In this document: piece by piece, positions 9,914-18,468 of the stretch
How the letters are laid out: each line of letters starts with the position of its first letter
Numbering within the stretch: position 1 is the stretch's first letter
Assembly (NCBI GenBank): GCA_021736205.1
Contig: JAIPGF010000010.1
Location: 1-45,925 of the forward strand
Source: Candidatus Izemoplasma sp.
Lineage (GTDB): Bacteria > Bacillota_I > Bacilli_A > Izemoplasmatales > Izemoplasmataceae
Length of the DNA: 45,925 nt
Reading direction: 5' to 3'
Notes under the pieces: model-generated
What the model was told of the DNA's origin: nothing
Database searches by the model: none
Seen by the model: only the letters and a program-made list of their open reading frames with translations
Translations under genes and position numbers: made by a program

Positions 9914-10375
9914 ATGAAAACATTTGAAGGAAAATTATCTGCAGAAGGGTTAAAATTCAACATTATTGTTGGACGTTTTAATGAATTTATTGGATCTAAA
10001 TTATTAGAGGGTGCTAAAGATGCGCTTATTAGACACGGTGCAAACGAAACAGACATTGATGTTACATGGGTACCGGGTGCCTTTGAAATTCCGTTAGTTG
10101 CTAAAAAACTTGCAACTAAAAATAGCTATGATTCAATTATTTGTTTAGGCGCTGTTATCCGTGGAGCTACACCACACTTTGATTATGTATCAAACGAAGT
10201 AACTAAAGGTGTTGCTAATGTATCACTAGAATCTGGACTACCCGTTGTATTTGGTGTTTTAACAACAGATACAATCGAACAAGCTATAGAACGCGCCGGA
10301 ACTAAAGCTGGTAATAAAGGTTTTGATGCAGCTTTAACAGGAATTGAAATGGCGAATCTACTAAAACAACTTTAA
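9914..10375 (+). CDS. ribH: 6,7-dimethyl-8-ribityllumazine synthase
   Basis: Lumazine synthase condenses the ribityl-amino-pyrimidine with DHBP and usually assembles into a 60-mer capsid or pentamers. The 153-residue protein has the phosphate-binding [14 protein letters not shown] loop (about residues 77-90) with its catalytic His, plus the substrate motif VPGAFEIP (about 54-61) and a GNKG loop near the end. An AAGGAGG site precedes the ATG. The following HAD gene starts 3 bases after its stop. Confidence 0.98.
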   Translation: MKTFEGKLSAEGLKFNIIVGRFNEFIGSKLLEGAKDALIRHGANETDIDVTWVPGAFEIPLVAKKLATKNSYDSIICLGAVIRGATPHFDYVSNEVTKGVANVSLESGLPVVFGVLTTDTIEQAIERAGTKAGNKGFDAALTGIEMANLLKQL

Positions 10376-10378
10376 GGC

Positions 10379-11029
10379 ATGGATTTAACGAATGTAAAAA
10401 CGATCTTTTTTGACTATGATGGCACACTTCACAACAGTCTTAAACTTTATAAACCAGCATTTTTAAAAGCCTATCACTATTTAGTTACTAGCAACTACAA
10501 AAAAGAAAGAAACTTCACAGACCAAGAAATAGCTAAATTCTTAGGCCAATCACCAAAGGGAATGTGGGATAATTTTGCCCCCGAATTACCAGAACAAATC
10601 AAACAAAAAGCAAGCCAATTAATTGGGCAAACTATGAATGAATTAGCGGATGAATATGCTGAACTTTATCCCCAAGCAAAAATAGTTTTAAATACCCTAA
10701 AACAACGAGGATATACATTGGTTTTTATTAGTAATTGCACAAATAACTATATGAAAAAACATATAGAGTTGTTTGATCTAGATTATTATTTTGATTTGTT
10801 AGTAAATGCTGAGATGTATCATTATTCACCAAAAGAAGACATACTCAAAGATATCATTCCCTCTTACAAGAAGGAAATGATTATAATTGGGGATCGTCAT
10901 CATGATATAACGGCGGGGAAAAAGAATAATATCTATACAGTTGGGTGCACATATGGCTACGGAAAAGATGAAATTAAAGAGGCAGATTATACTATTAATT
11001 CATTAACGGAATTATTAAATTTATTGTGA
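10379..11029 (+). CDS. HAD-superfamily phosphatase, candidate riboflavin-pathway phosphatase
   Basis: The 216-residue haloacid-dehalogenase-type hydrolase has motif I DYDGTLHNS (about residues 12-20), motif II FISNCT (about 119-124), a motif III Lys after YHYSP, and motif IV GDRHHD (about 177-182). A helical cap lies between motifs I and II, as in phosphoglycolate-phosphatase-like enzymes. It is the last gene of the FMN-riboswitch operon, 3 bases after ribH. Riboflavin synthesis needs removal of the phosphate from 5-amino-6-ribitylamino-uracildione phosphate, a step done by generalist HAD enzymes in other bacteria, so the context makes this a good candidate. This function is inferred from position only. 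The ribosome binding site is weak, and translation may depend on coupling to ribH. It ends with a TGA. Confidence 0.9.
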   Translation: MDLTNVKTIFFDYDGTLHNSLKLYKPAFLKAYHYLVTSNYKKERNFTDQEIAKFLGQSPKGMWDNFAPELPEQIKQKASQLIGQTMNELADEYAELYPQAKIVLNTLKQRGYTLVFISNCTNNYMKKHIELFDLDYYFDLLVNAEMYHYSPKEDILKDIIPSYKKEMIIIGDRHHDITAGKKNNIYTVGCTYGYGKDEIKEADYTINSLTELLNLL

Positions 11030-11096
11030 ACCCTCCCCCACTTAATTGATACTCAATTTGAAGAAGGAGTTTTCTTGAACAAACTAGATAAAAAAA

Positions 11097-11119
11097 AGCA
11101 CTTTCAAAGTGCTTTTTTA
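11097..11119. terminator. Bidirectional terminator between the riboflavin operon and the TetR gene
   Basis: AGCACTT (11097-11103) and AAGTGCT (11107-11113) form a hairpin with A-rich flank on the left and TTTTTT on the right. It can end the plus-strand riboflavin operon and, read on the other strand, the RND-tetR transcript, whose stop codon (11117) abuts it. Confidence 0.85.
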
Positions 11120-11710
11120 TTTGGCTAACTTCAATACTGCTTGATACACTAAGTCTATATAGTCATCAAGTGGCATTGGGAAATCATTTTTCTCTGCATT
11201 AACATATCGAAAGATAGATCCGGTTAATAAGCTACTAATCATTAAGTAATTACTAGCTTGCATTTCTTTTGTCAGGATATCTTCTTTGAGTCCCAGATTG
11301 TAAATTCGCTCAAAACGTTGTTCATAATATGTTTTAACTTCTTCCATTTTTTGTCTCATCGCTTCTCTTGCGGTTTTTGGTAGTTGTGTTTTAACATTCG
11401 TCGTTATAAAAGTCATAATAATTTTAGATTCTTTAGCGATTAAAAGAAGATATTTAAGTTCTTGTTTAAGTGTTGTTTCAAAATCAGAATCAGAGACTAC
11501 TTCCCGATCAAATAATCGTTTTAGATTCTCATTCATAAATAATCTAACGGCACTTTTTAATACATCATCTTTTGTATCAAAATACTCATAGATAGTACTT
11601 TTACCAATATTAACTTTATCGGCTAAGTCTGACATGGTAAAAGAAGAAGATAGCCCTTTTTCTTTTAATATTGTTATTAAAGCATGTAAAATTTCTTCTT
11701 TTCTATTCAC
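11117..11710 (-). CDS. TetR/AcrR family transcriptional repressor
   Basis: The 197-residue protein has an N-terminal TetR helix-turn-helix (about residues 18-50, with FTMSDLADKV and GKSTIYEYFDTKDD) and a helical ligand-binding C-terminal domain. It starts with GTG at 11710, preceded by an AAAGGA site, and overlaps the end of the RND gene by 8 bases, so the exporter and its regulator are one transcript. A palindrome of TetR type lies upstream of the exporter (15023-15048), giving a simple self-limiting circuit: substrate or toxicant releases the repressor and raises both proteins. The inducer is unknown. Confidence 0.93.
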   Translation of the reverse strand: MNRKEEILHALITILKEKGLSSSFTMSDLADKVNIGKSTIYEYFDTKDDVLKSAVRLFMNENLKRLFDREVVSDSDFETTLKQELKYLLLIAKESKIIMTFITTNVKTQLPKTAREAMRQKMEEVKTYYEQRFERIYNLGLKEDILTKEMQASNYLMISSLLTGSIFRYVNAEKNDFPMPLDDYIDLVYQAVLKLAK

Positions 11711-14700
11711 GAATAATCATATCCTTTTTTAATGCTATTAAGTAACTTATAATACCAACAATTATCACAGCACTAAGTATCGGAATAACCATAGTAGAAA
11801 GTATTTGATACCCAACTACTCCACCTAAAATACTAAATACAATTAATGTTGTACCAAGAATACCTTTTGAATGAATCGTTAACAAATAATACATGATGGG
11901 TACGACGAGTAAAGTCAATAACGTAGCATAAATTAATCCACCGATTGTCGTAATTGCCATAGGTTGCATCATTTCTGCCCCTTGACCAAAACCGAGTGCC
12001 ATCGTAGATAACGCTAAGATAGTTGTTAATGCGGTCATTATAATTGGACGTAAACGGGTTTTACCCGCTTCTATTAACGCTTCTTTTATATCCATGCCAG
12101 AATCTCTTAGTTGGTTTGTATAGTCCACTAAAACTATGCCGTTATTCACAACGACACCGACCAAGATAATAAAGCCAATCATTGCAACAACACTTATTGG
12201 TAAATTAGCAAAATATAATATCGCAAATCCACCTGTGAAGGCTAGGGGAATAGTGAACATGATTATAAACGGATAGGTTAATGATTGAAACTGGGCAGCC
12301 ATAATCATATAAATTAAAGCAATAGCTAATAATGTTGCGAGAACCAGCGTTTCCATTGCCTCCATAATTTCTTCATTTTCACCAAGAATTTTGTATGAAT
12401 AACCTTCGGGTGCTGTGTAGTCTTCTAGTGCTGATTCAACATCACTGGCAATAATAGAAACATTTTTATCTGCGACAAACTCACCAGAAATTGTCACGGT
12501 TCTATCCCCATCAACATGATCAATTGAACTAAATCCTTTTACTTTAGTAACCATCGCAACATCATTTAATTTAATAGGCATTTGTGTCATACGTTCTTGT
12601 CCAACAATTACGTTTTCTATTTCTTCGATGGTATAGGTCTTATCTTCAAAATTAGAAGACTCATCGTAAACATATACATCATAGATATTAGACGAGACCG
12701 TTAATGTTGTTGTCACTTCTTCTTTAGCAAATAAGTTTGCGATAACGCCCATCACTTGAGCAGTTGTGATGCCATATTCAATTGCTTGATTTTTATCAAC
12801 TGTTATTTTGATTTCATCTGCTTGATTTCCAACCCCACTATCGACATCGTGTACACCATCTACAGAACTCATAATACTTTTAATTTTCTTTGCTTCTTCT
12901 TTAAGGGTATCTAAATCATATCCCTTTAATTGTACTTGTATTCCAGAACCTGTCATAGCTTCTGTTTGCTGTTGAGAGCCACTGATTGAATACTCGATCA
13001 TCTGATAGTCTTGATTCAATAAGTTTTCTAATTCAACTTGCATTTCACTTGTTGTTAATGTTCTATCTTCTTTCAATAATACATTGGCAGTAGCTGTAGA
13101 TGCATCACTTCCACCAACCATTGTTAACTCCAAAGACCCTAATGAAATTCCTACTGTTTCAATATCTTCATACGTTAAAAAGTCTTGAGATATTGAATCT
13201 AGTGTAGTAATAAATTCTTCATATTCCTGTGGATCATCCGCTGGGTTGTCGATGGTTACAGTTAATTGACCTTCATCTGAGGCAGGAAAGTATTCAAATC
13301 CGTTTTGTAATGATAAGAAGACAAAACCACCAAATAAAATTAATACCAGTGATAAAACCAAATATTTAAATTTAAATGCTATATTTAACGTTGATTCATA
13401 GGTTTTGTGTACTTTGGATAAGAAAGAACCTTCTTTGTTTTTTTGAGTATCTTCTTTTAAAATCTTAGATGAAATAGATGACACTAAGGTTAATGCAATA
13501 ATTAAGGAAGCAACTAAACTATATGCAATGGTAAGTGCCATTTGCATGAAAATCTCTTTAATGAATCCTTCAATAAATATGACAGGTATAAAGACACTAA
13601 CGGTTGTTAAAGTCGAAGCAAATATCGCTCCAGCAACTTCTTTAGTTCCTTCAATAGCCGCTTCGTTATTAGAATATCCTTCTTTTTTAAATCTAAATAT
13701 ATTTTCCATGACAACAATACTGTTATCAACCAGCATTCCAATACCTAATGCTAACCCACCTAAACTTACAATATTTAACGTAATATTAGAAAAATAAATT
13801 AAGATGATGGCAAACAGTAAACTTATGGGAATACTAATACCAACAATAAAGGTTGCACGTGCACTTCTTAAAAAGACCATTAAAACAATAATCGCTAATA
13901 CTGCACCCATTAATAAGTTGTTTCCAACACTGCCTGTTGCTTGTTTGATATATTCACCTTGATCTAGTAATACGGTGAAATCAGTATCTGAGTCATTGCT
14001 GTTGATATCTGATAATATATTATTTAATTCATTTGTCACTTCTGTTGTTGCGTAATCACTACTTTTTTGAATACTAATACTTATAGCATTTTCACCATTA
14101 ACTTTAGCATATTCTTTATCGTTCGCATTAACAAAGTTAATCTCACTTACATCAGCAAGTGTAATAGATAGCGGATCAAATTGCCCTGGTATTCCCTGAA
14201 ACTCAAAAATAACAAGAGAAGATAAAGCTTCGACACTATCAAATTCATCCCCAACTCTAATTAAGTAGTTAATCCCTTCAATGTTTCCATAGCCTACTGG
14301 TGATTCAAAGTTTTGAGCTTTTAATATATTACTAATCATTTCTTTGTCTAATAATCTTCTATTTTCTTCTGGGACACCAAGCCCCACGTAAAGTGCTTCT
14401 AATTGCATATTGTAACTTGTCAATTGTTCCTCATCAAGCAAGACTTGTAGTTCAGATTCATAAAGTCCACTTGCAGAAACACTTGCTACACCAGGAACAC
14501 GCTCTAATTGTGGAAGTACTTCTTCTTCTACATAGTTTGTCAGTTCTTGTTGAGATAATCCCTCTTTAGACACGCTCAATTGCATAATCGGCATCATATC
14601 AGGATTAATTTTTATAATTCTTGAATTGCCCACCATATCGGGGAAAGTTGCTTGGACACCATCTAAATTTTCACGCATTTCAATAATAGCGCTATCCATA

Positions 14701-15002
14701 TCAGTATCTCCATTAAACTCTAAGAATAATAAACTAAAATTCTCAGACGACTGAGATGTTATTTGTTTAACATTTGTAATGGTAGCCAAAGTTTCTTCTA
14801 GCGGTTTTGTCACAACTTCTTCCACTTCTTCCGGACTTGCCGTGGGATAGGTTGTTACAACCACACTGTATGGTATATTTAAACTTGGTAATAAATCAGT
14901 GGTTAAATTTGTGTAAGATACCACTCCAAACACGATAACAATGATAACAGCCATAAACACTGTAATGGCTCTATTTACTGAATAACTAATTAAATTTTTC
15001 AT
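11703..15002 (-). CDS. RND superfamily exporter, HAE1/SwrC-like
   Basis: The 1099-residue protein has the AcrB-type plan: one N-terminal membrane helix (about residues 12-32), a large extracytoplasmic porter domain, a membrane bundle (about 335-530), a second large domain, and a second bundle from about 860. The GMLVDNSIVVMEN signature carries the proton-relay Asp, and the DYTNQLR and TTILAL segments of the second bundle are present. Two extra hydrophobic helices follow the usual end (about residues 1040-1095). No membrane fusion protein or outer membrane channel is adjacent, as expected for Gram-positive SwrC/YerP-type pumps. The start is placed at the ATG at 15002 because GGAGGA lies just upstream; a TTG four codons earlier lies inside that site. 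Substrate unknown, probably amphipathic compounds. Confidence 0.93.
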   Translation of the reverse strand: MKNLISYSVNRAITVFMAVIIVIVFGVVSYTNLTTDLLPSLNIPYSVVVTTYPTASPEEVEEVVTKPLEETLATITNVKQITSQSSENFSLLFLEFNGDTDMDSAIIEMRENLDGVQATFPDMVGNSRIIKINPDMMPIMQLSVSKEGLSQQELTNYVEEEVLPQLERVPGVASVSASGLYESELQVLLDEEQLTSYNMQLEALYVGLGVPEENRRLLDKEMISNILKAQNFESPVGYGNIEGINYLIRVGDEFDSVEALSSLVIFEFQGIPGQFDPLSITLADVSEINFVNANDKEYAKVNGENAISISIQKSSDYATTEVTNELNNILSDINSNDSDTDFTVLLDQGEYIKQATGSVGNNLLMGAVLAIIVLMVFLRSARATFIVGISIPISLLFAIILIYFSNITLNIVSLGGLALGIGMLVDNSIVVMENIFRFKKEGYSNNEAAIEGTKEVAGAIFASTLTTVSVFIPVIFIEGFIKEIFMQMALTIAYSLVASLIIALTLVSSISSKILKEDTQKNKEGSFLSKVHKTYESTLNIAFKFKYLVLSLVLILFGGFVFLSLQNGFEYFPASDEGQLTVTIDNPADDPQEYEEFITTLDSISQDFLTYEDIETVGISLGSLELTMVGGSDASTATANVLLKEDRTLTTSEMQVELENLLNQDYQMIEYSISGSQQQTEAMTGSGIQVQLKGYDLDTLKEEAKKIKSIMSSVDGVHDVDSGVGNQADEIKITVDKNQAIEYGITTAQVMGVIANLFAKEEVTTTLTVSSNIYDVYVYDESSNFEDKTYTIEEIENVIVGQERMTQMPIKLNDVAMVTKVKGFSSIDHVDGDRTVTISGEFVADKNVSIIASDVESALEDYTAPEGYSYKILGENEEIMEAMETLVLATLLAIALIYMIMAAQFQSLTYPFIIMFTIPLAFTGGFAILYFANLPISVVAMIGFIILVGVVVNNGIVLVDYTNQLRDSGMDIKEALIEAGKTRLRPIIMTALTTILALSTMALGFGQGAEMMQPMAITTIGGLIYATLLTLLVVPIMYYLLTIHSKGILGTTLIVFSILGGVVGYQILSTMVIPILSAVIIVGIISYLIALKKDMIIRE

Positions 15003-15022
15003 TTTATCCTCCAATCAAAAAA

Positions 15023-15048
15023 TACCCGACCGAACAGTCGGTCGGGTA
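15023..15048. promoter_or_regulatory. Palindromic TetR-type operator in the RND-tetR leader
   Basis: A perfect 10-base inverted repeat (TACCCGACCG at 15023-15032, CGGTCGGGTA at 15039-15048, 6-base spacer) is strikingly GC-rich for this genome. Its ACCGA...TCGGT core resembles many TetR/AcrR-family operators. It sits directly downstream of the -10 element at 15051, where a bound repressor would block initiation. On the minus strand it is also followed by TTTTTT, so it could fold as a terminator-like hairpin. Confidence 0.75.
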
Positions 15049-15050
15049 AT

Positions 15051-15079
15051 ATATTAGCATGTTGTTTTAGATAAATCAA
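15051..15079 (-). promoter_or_regulatory. Promoter of the RND-tetR operon
   Basis: On the minus strand TTGATT (15079-15074) is spaced 17 bases from TAATAT (15056-15051). The palindromic operator begins three bases further downstream, covering the expected transcription start. Confidence 0.65.
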
Positions 15080-15088
15080 GTAGTTTGA

Positions 15089-16606
15089 TTAATTTACATT
15101 TGATTCGTAATTACCATTGGTTGTATCATAATCAATACTATTAGGTCTATAACTAGTATCTGTATTAAAATATCGGATATTACCATTGGTTGTTTTTAAT
15201 GTTACATTAGCTACATAAACATTATTTAATTTTATTTGTCCATTGGTTGTGCGTACATTTATGATATTGCCATAAGGTTGTGTGTCTGAATTCAAATTTG
15301 ACAATGTAACATTACCGTTTGTTGTGGTGATGTAATAATTTGTAAAATTTGCACCATCTATGTCTATTAATCCATTGGTTGTAACCACCCTTAACTCACC
15401 AGCAAAACTTTCAACATCTTGAATATTTACTAACCCATTGGTCGTCTTTACTGTCATATCAGATACTACATTGACAAGTAAGATATTTATATCACCATTG
15501 GTTGCTGTTACATTTAACTCTCCTAAACTGATATTTTTAATATCAACTTCTCCTATATCTGTTTGTAATAAAGCGTGTCTGATTGCTAAATCTTCGGGCA
15601 CTTTGATTCTTACTTTTTCGCGTTTGCCAAATAGAAAAAATACATCTTCTAAATTGAACACAAAATTAAAGTGAGGGAAATCTGTGGATTCTTTGATAAT
15701 TAACTTATCTTCTACTTCATCAAATTCAAGTTCAAAGTCACCTTGATCTCTGTATGAATGCATCACTGATATTTCGGTGCTATCTGTTACAACTAATTCG
15801 ATATCCTTTACATCTAGATCAGTAACAATTTTCCATCCGTTATTATTCGCAATATCATCTGTCACATCACGGGTGTATGTTGTTGTCTCAAGATCTTCAT
15901 TCATATATTGATGTAACTCGCTAGACTGATTAGAAAATAACCAAATTCCACTAATAATCCCAACAACGATTGCACTAACTAACGTCATAGACTTAACGGT
16001 ATTTATCACTTTATGATGTTTTAACCATCTAGTGATACTAACTTTGTGTACTTGTTTTATATAATCTTTTCTTTTTTTAAGCTTGAACACATTTAAATGC
16101 CAGACAATAAGTGATCTAACGACATAAAGAAATGCTTCGGCAACAACAAGACCAAACAAGAATAGTAGCACATATCCCGAAGCCATAAAAGCAAACGTGT
16201 ACACATCGGTTAAAGATGGGTTACCTACTAATATAGTAGCTGTTGGAAAAATAGATAAACTTGCGCCCAATAAAGCTGTTGTTATACCAAATAAAACAGG
16301 TATTAACCACGTTGCTATGAATAAATCAAATAACAAGATACCCACAACTTGTGGTGTGTTGGTCTTTGAGTATCGTTCATTTTTAGTCTTCACATATTTT
16401 GCACTAACACCGTACTCTGATAACACATTTCGAGCAATGACTTCTGGTGATTCTAAACTATCAATAATTTCTTGTTCTGTTTTTAATTCATACGTACTCT
16501 CAGTGTAAAATCGTTCTTCATAAAAAGCTAATATTTCTTGTCGTTCTTGTTCCTCTAATACTTGTAATAAATTCTCTAAGCGTTTTAAAAATTGTTTTTT
16601 ACTCAT
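15089..16606 (-). CDS. HAAS-domain membrane protein with C-terminal DUF4097 beta-helix
   Basis: The 505-residue protein has three parts. The N-terminal HAAS/DUF1700 helical domain (about residues 1-75, FLKRLENLLQVLEEQERQEI) is the type found in genes paired with PadR regulators. Four or five membrane helices follow (about 88-230). An outside C-terminal domain (about 240-505) is of the DUF4097 'putative adhesin' type, built from short strands and carrying seven T-x-T-N-G-like repeats (TATNG, KTTNG, VTTNG, TTTNG, RTTNG, KTTNG, DTTNG) spaced roughly 19 to 25 residues apart, the period of a beta-helix turn. It overlaps padR by 8 bases. HAAS proteins are thought to take part in envelope stress sensing; the ligand is unknown. 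Confidence 0.88.
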   Translation of the reverse strand: MSKKQFLKRLENLLQVLEEQERQEILAFYEERFYTESTYELKTEQEIIDSLESPEVIARNVLSEYGVSAKYVKTKNERYSKTNTPQVVGILLFDLFIATWLIPVLFGITTALLGASLSIFPTATILVGNPSLTDVYTFAFMASGYVLLFLFGLVVAEAFLYVVRSLIVWHLNVFKLKKRKDYIKQVHKVSITRWLKHHKVINTVKSMTLVSAIVVGIISGIWLFSNQSSELHQYMNEDLETTTYTRDVTDDIANNNGWKIVTDLDVKDIELVVTDSTEISVMHSYRDQGDFELEFDEVEDKLIIKESTDFPHFNFVFNLEDVFFLFGKREKVRIKVPEDLAIRHALLQTDIGEVDIKNISLGELNVTATNGDINILLVNVVSDMTVKTTNGLVNIQDVESFAGELRVVTTNGLIDIDGANFTNYYITTTNGNVTLSNLNSDTQPYGNIINVRTTNGQIKLNNVYVANVTLKTTNGNIRYFNTDTSYRPNSIDYDTTNGNYESNVN

Positions 16607-16919
16607 AAATATCTCCCCTAATCATTCTATTAACAACGCGTTGGAATTTCTCCCAATCTCTGAGTAGAATGTCTAATTTTTTCTTTCCTTTTTCAGATAA
16701 CTTAAAATATTTTCTTGGTGGTCCCTCTTGAGATTCTTTTAGATAGGTCTTTGTAAGTCCTGCTTTTGTCATCTTCCTCAAAATAGGATAGATTGTACTC
16801 TCACTTATTGACATATTTTTACTTATTTGTTGAAATATGTCATACCCATAACTATCTTTTGCATTAATTTTACTTAACACTAACATCTCAAGGACACCTT
16901 TTTTTAATTGTATTGACAT
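16599..16919 (-). CDS. PadR-family transcriptional regulator
   Basis: The 106-residue winged-helix protein is of the short PadR-s2 type. It has the conserved start region LKKGVLEMLVLS, the YGYDIFQQIS recognition segment and SESTIYPILRKMTKAGL (about residues 36-52), then the wing with GPPRKYFKLSEKGKKKL. PadR proteins repress their own operon and release DNA on a stress or ligand signal. Its start has a strong GGAGG site. It overlaps the HAAS gene by 8 bases, and a palindrome upstream (16936-16949) is the likely target. Confidence 0.95.
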   Translation of the reverse strand: MSIQLKKGVLEMLVLSKINAKDSYGYDIFQQISKNMSISESTIYPILRKMTKAGLTKTYLKESQEGPPRKYFKLSEKGKKKLDILLRDWEKFQRVVNRMIRGDIYE

Positions 16920-16935
16920 AGACGTCCTCCTTTTA

Positions 16936-16949
16936 TACCATATGTGGTA
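16936..16949. promoter_or_regulatory. Candidate PadR operator
   Basis: The inverted repeat TACCA-TATG-TGGTA lies between the padR promoter and its ribosome binding site. Position and dyad symmetry suit autoregulation by PadR; binding is inferred. Confidence 0.5.
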
Positions 16950-16957
16950 CTACACTT

Positions 16958-16988
16958 AATATAGTAGCATACATTGTAGGGTTGTCAA
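16958..16988 (-). promoter_or_regulatory. Promoter of the padR-HAAS operon
   Basis: On the minus strand a perfect TTGACA (16988-16983) is followed by TACTAT after 16 bases (16966-16961) or TATATT after 19 (16963-16958). Confidence 0.65.
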
Positions 16989-17004
16989 GAAAAAAATAAA
17001 AAAA

Positions 17005-17026
17005 GTTGCCAAATGGCAACTTTTTT
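17005..17026. terminator. Terminator after pyk
   Basis: GTTGCCA (17005-17011) and TGGCAAC (17014-17020) form a stem flanked by A and T runs, so it works on both strands. On the minus strand it directly follows the pyk stop codon. Confidence 0.8.
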
Positions 17027-18458
17027 AGTCAATATCAATTATTCTCATACCGTTTGTTTTGGCTCCTATAGGGAATCCTCCGGTAATAATAACGCGGTTT
17101 CCAGAGACAATAGCATAGTTTTCTTTGATCAATTCTTTTGCGCGCTTTACAACTTCTTCAGTGTCGGGTTGTAGTTTAAATTGAACAGGTTCGACGCCAG
17201 AATGTAGTTTTAACCCACGTGCATTTTTAGCAGATGGTGTAAGTGCAAGTATTTTGGTATTGGGTCGGTATTTCGATAAGAATTTTGCGGTTCTTCCAGT
17301 CATAGTAGGGACAATAATTAAATCTACCTTACTTTGTATTACTGTATACGCAACACTTATTGCGATAGATGTTTCAATTTTACGTGAATCTGGATAACGT
17401 TTATTAGCGCGTTTTACAATGTTTTTTCGATCAAGTTGTCCTTCTATTTTATTTGCGATGCGATTCATTGTTCGAACACTTTCAACTGGATATTTTCCAA
17501 TAGCACTCTCACCTGATAACATAATCGCATCTGTTCCATCATAAATAGCATTGGCAACATCACTAACTTCGGCTCTTGTTGGTCTTGGATGATCAATCAT
17601 TGATTCTAACATTTGTGTTGCTGTTACACTGATGATGCCTTTTTCCAAACACATATTTATTATGTTTTTCTGAATCACTGGTACATCCTCGGCAGGTACT
17701 TCAACCCCTAAATCTCCACGAGCAATCATAACGCCATCTGCAGTATCAGTGATTTCTTCAATGTTGTCAACACCTTCTTTGTTCTCAATTTTAGCGATGA
17801 TTTGAATGTTGGTGTTTCCACTATATTTCATAATATTTCTGATTTCTAGAATATCACTTGCGCGTCTAACAAACGAAGCTGCAATAAAATCAACGTCGTT
17901 TTTACAACCCCAAACAATATCTTCGTAATCCTTTGGTGAGATAAAATCAAGATGTAATTTAACACCTGGTACATTGATTCCACGGCGGTCTTTAATTGTA
18001 TGGGTATTGTCTGCGGTACAAATAATTTGCGCCTTTTGTGGATTAATCTTATCAACGGTAAGTGATAAATACCCATCATCAACTAAGATTAAATCTCCCA
18101 CTTTAACATCTTTATATAAACCAGGGTAATTGACACTAAATTTTGTGTCATCACCTTCAATTTCACTGTTATAAATTGTTATTTTAGAGGCTTTTTTAAT
18201 TGTAGCCTTTGCATTTTTAAAACTGTGAGTTCTAATCTCAGGCCCTTTAGTATCTAATAAAGAAGCAACATATGTATCTTTTTCTTTATTTATTTCTCTA
18301 AGTTGATCTAATCTTTTTTTATGCGACTCATGATTGCCATGAGAAAAATTCATGCGCATAACGTCCATACCTGCTAAAACTAAGTTAGTCATAACTTCTT
18401 TAGATTCAGAACCAGGTCCAATTGTACATATTATTTTTGTTTGATTAAAAGGTATCAT
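17025..18458 (-). CDS. pyk: Pyruvate kinase
   Basis: Pyruvate kinase converts phosphoenolpyruvate and ADP to pyruvate and ATP, the final ATP step of glycolysis. The 477-residue protein starts with the typical KIICTIGPGS. It has the active-site segments MNFSHG (about 36-41), LLDTKGPEIR (about 66-75), the IIAKIENKEGV strand (about 217-227, with the catalytic Lys) and MIARGDLGVE, followed by TATQMLESM (about 278-286). It is a standard-length enzyme without the extra C-terminal PEP-utiliser-like domain of Bacillus Pyk. It lies 10 bases after pfkA with a good AGGAG site, so both ATP-relevant glycolytic steps are co-expressed. Confidence 0.98.
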   Translation of the reverse strand: MIPFNQTKIICTIGPGSESKEVMTNLVLAGMDVMRMNFSHGNHESHKKRLDQLREINKEKDTYVASLLDTKGPEIRTHSFKNAKATIKKASKITIYNSEIEGDDTKFSVNYPGLYKDVKVGDLILVDDGYLSLTVDKINPQKAQIICTADNTHTIKDRRGINVPGVKLHLDFISPKDYEDIVWGCKNDVDFIAASFVRRASDILEIRNIMKYSGNTNIQIIAKIENKEGVDNIEEITDTADGVMIARGDLGVEVPAEDVPVIQKNIINMCLEKGIISVTATQMLESMIDHPRPTRAEVSDVANAIYDGTDAIMLSGESAIGKYPVESVRTMNRIANKIEGQLDRKNIVKRANKRYPDSRKIETSIAISVAYTVIQSKVDLIIVPTMTGRTAKFLSKYRPNTKILALTPSAKNARGLKLHSGVEPVQFKLQPDTEEVVKRAKELIKENYAIVSGNRVIITGGFPIGAKTNGMRIIDID

Positions 18459-18468
18459 TATCTCACTC

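Noticed and set aside
11066-11119. A 17-codon TTG-start small frame after an AAGGAG site downstream of the HAD gene
   Set aside because: It runs through the terminator hairpin and its peptide is Lys-rich without features; the site is probably chance, although the ribosome binding site is good.
15114-15504. A CRISPR-like or intergenic repeat array from the recurring ccattggttg
   Set aside because: The repeats are short, irregularly spaced and inside a coding frame, where they encode the TTNG turns of a beta-helix.
11703-16919. TetR-RND and PadR-HAAS as a single defence or efflux island
   Set aside because: Each has its own promoter and operator, and both gene sets are common in Firmicutes; nothing in the sequence ties them together beyond adjacency.
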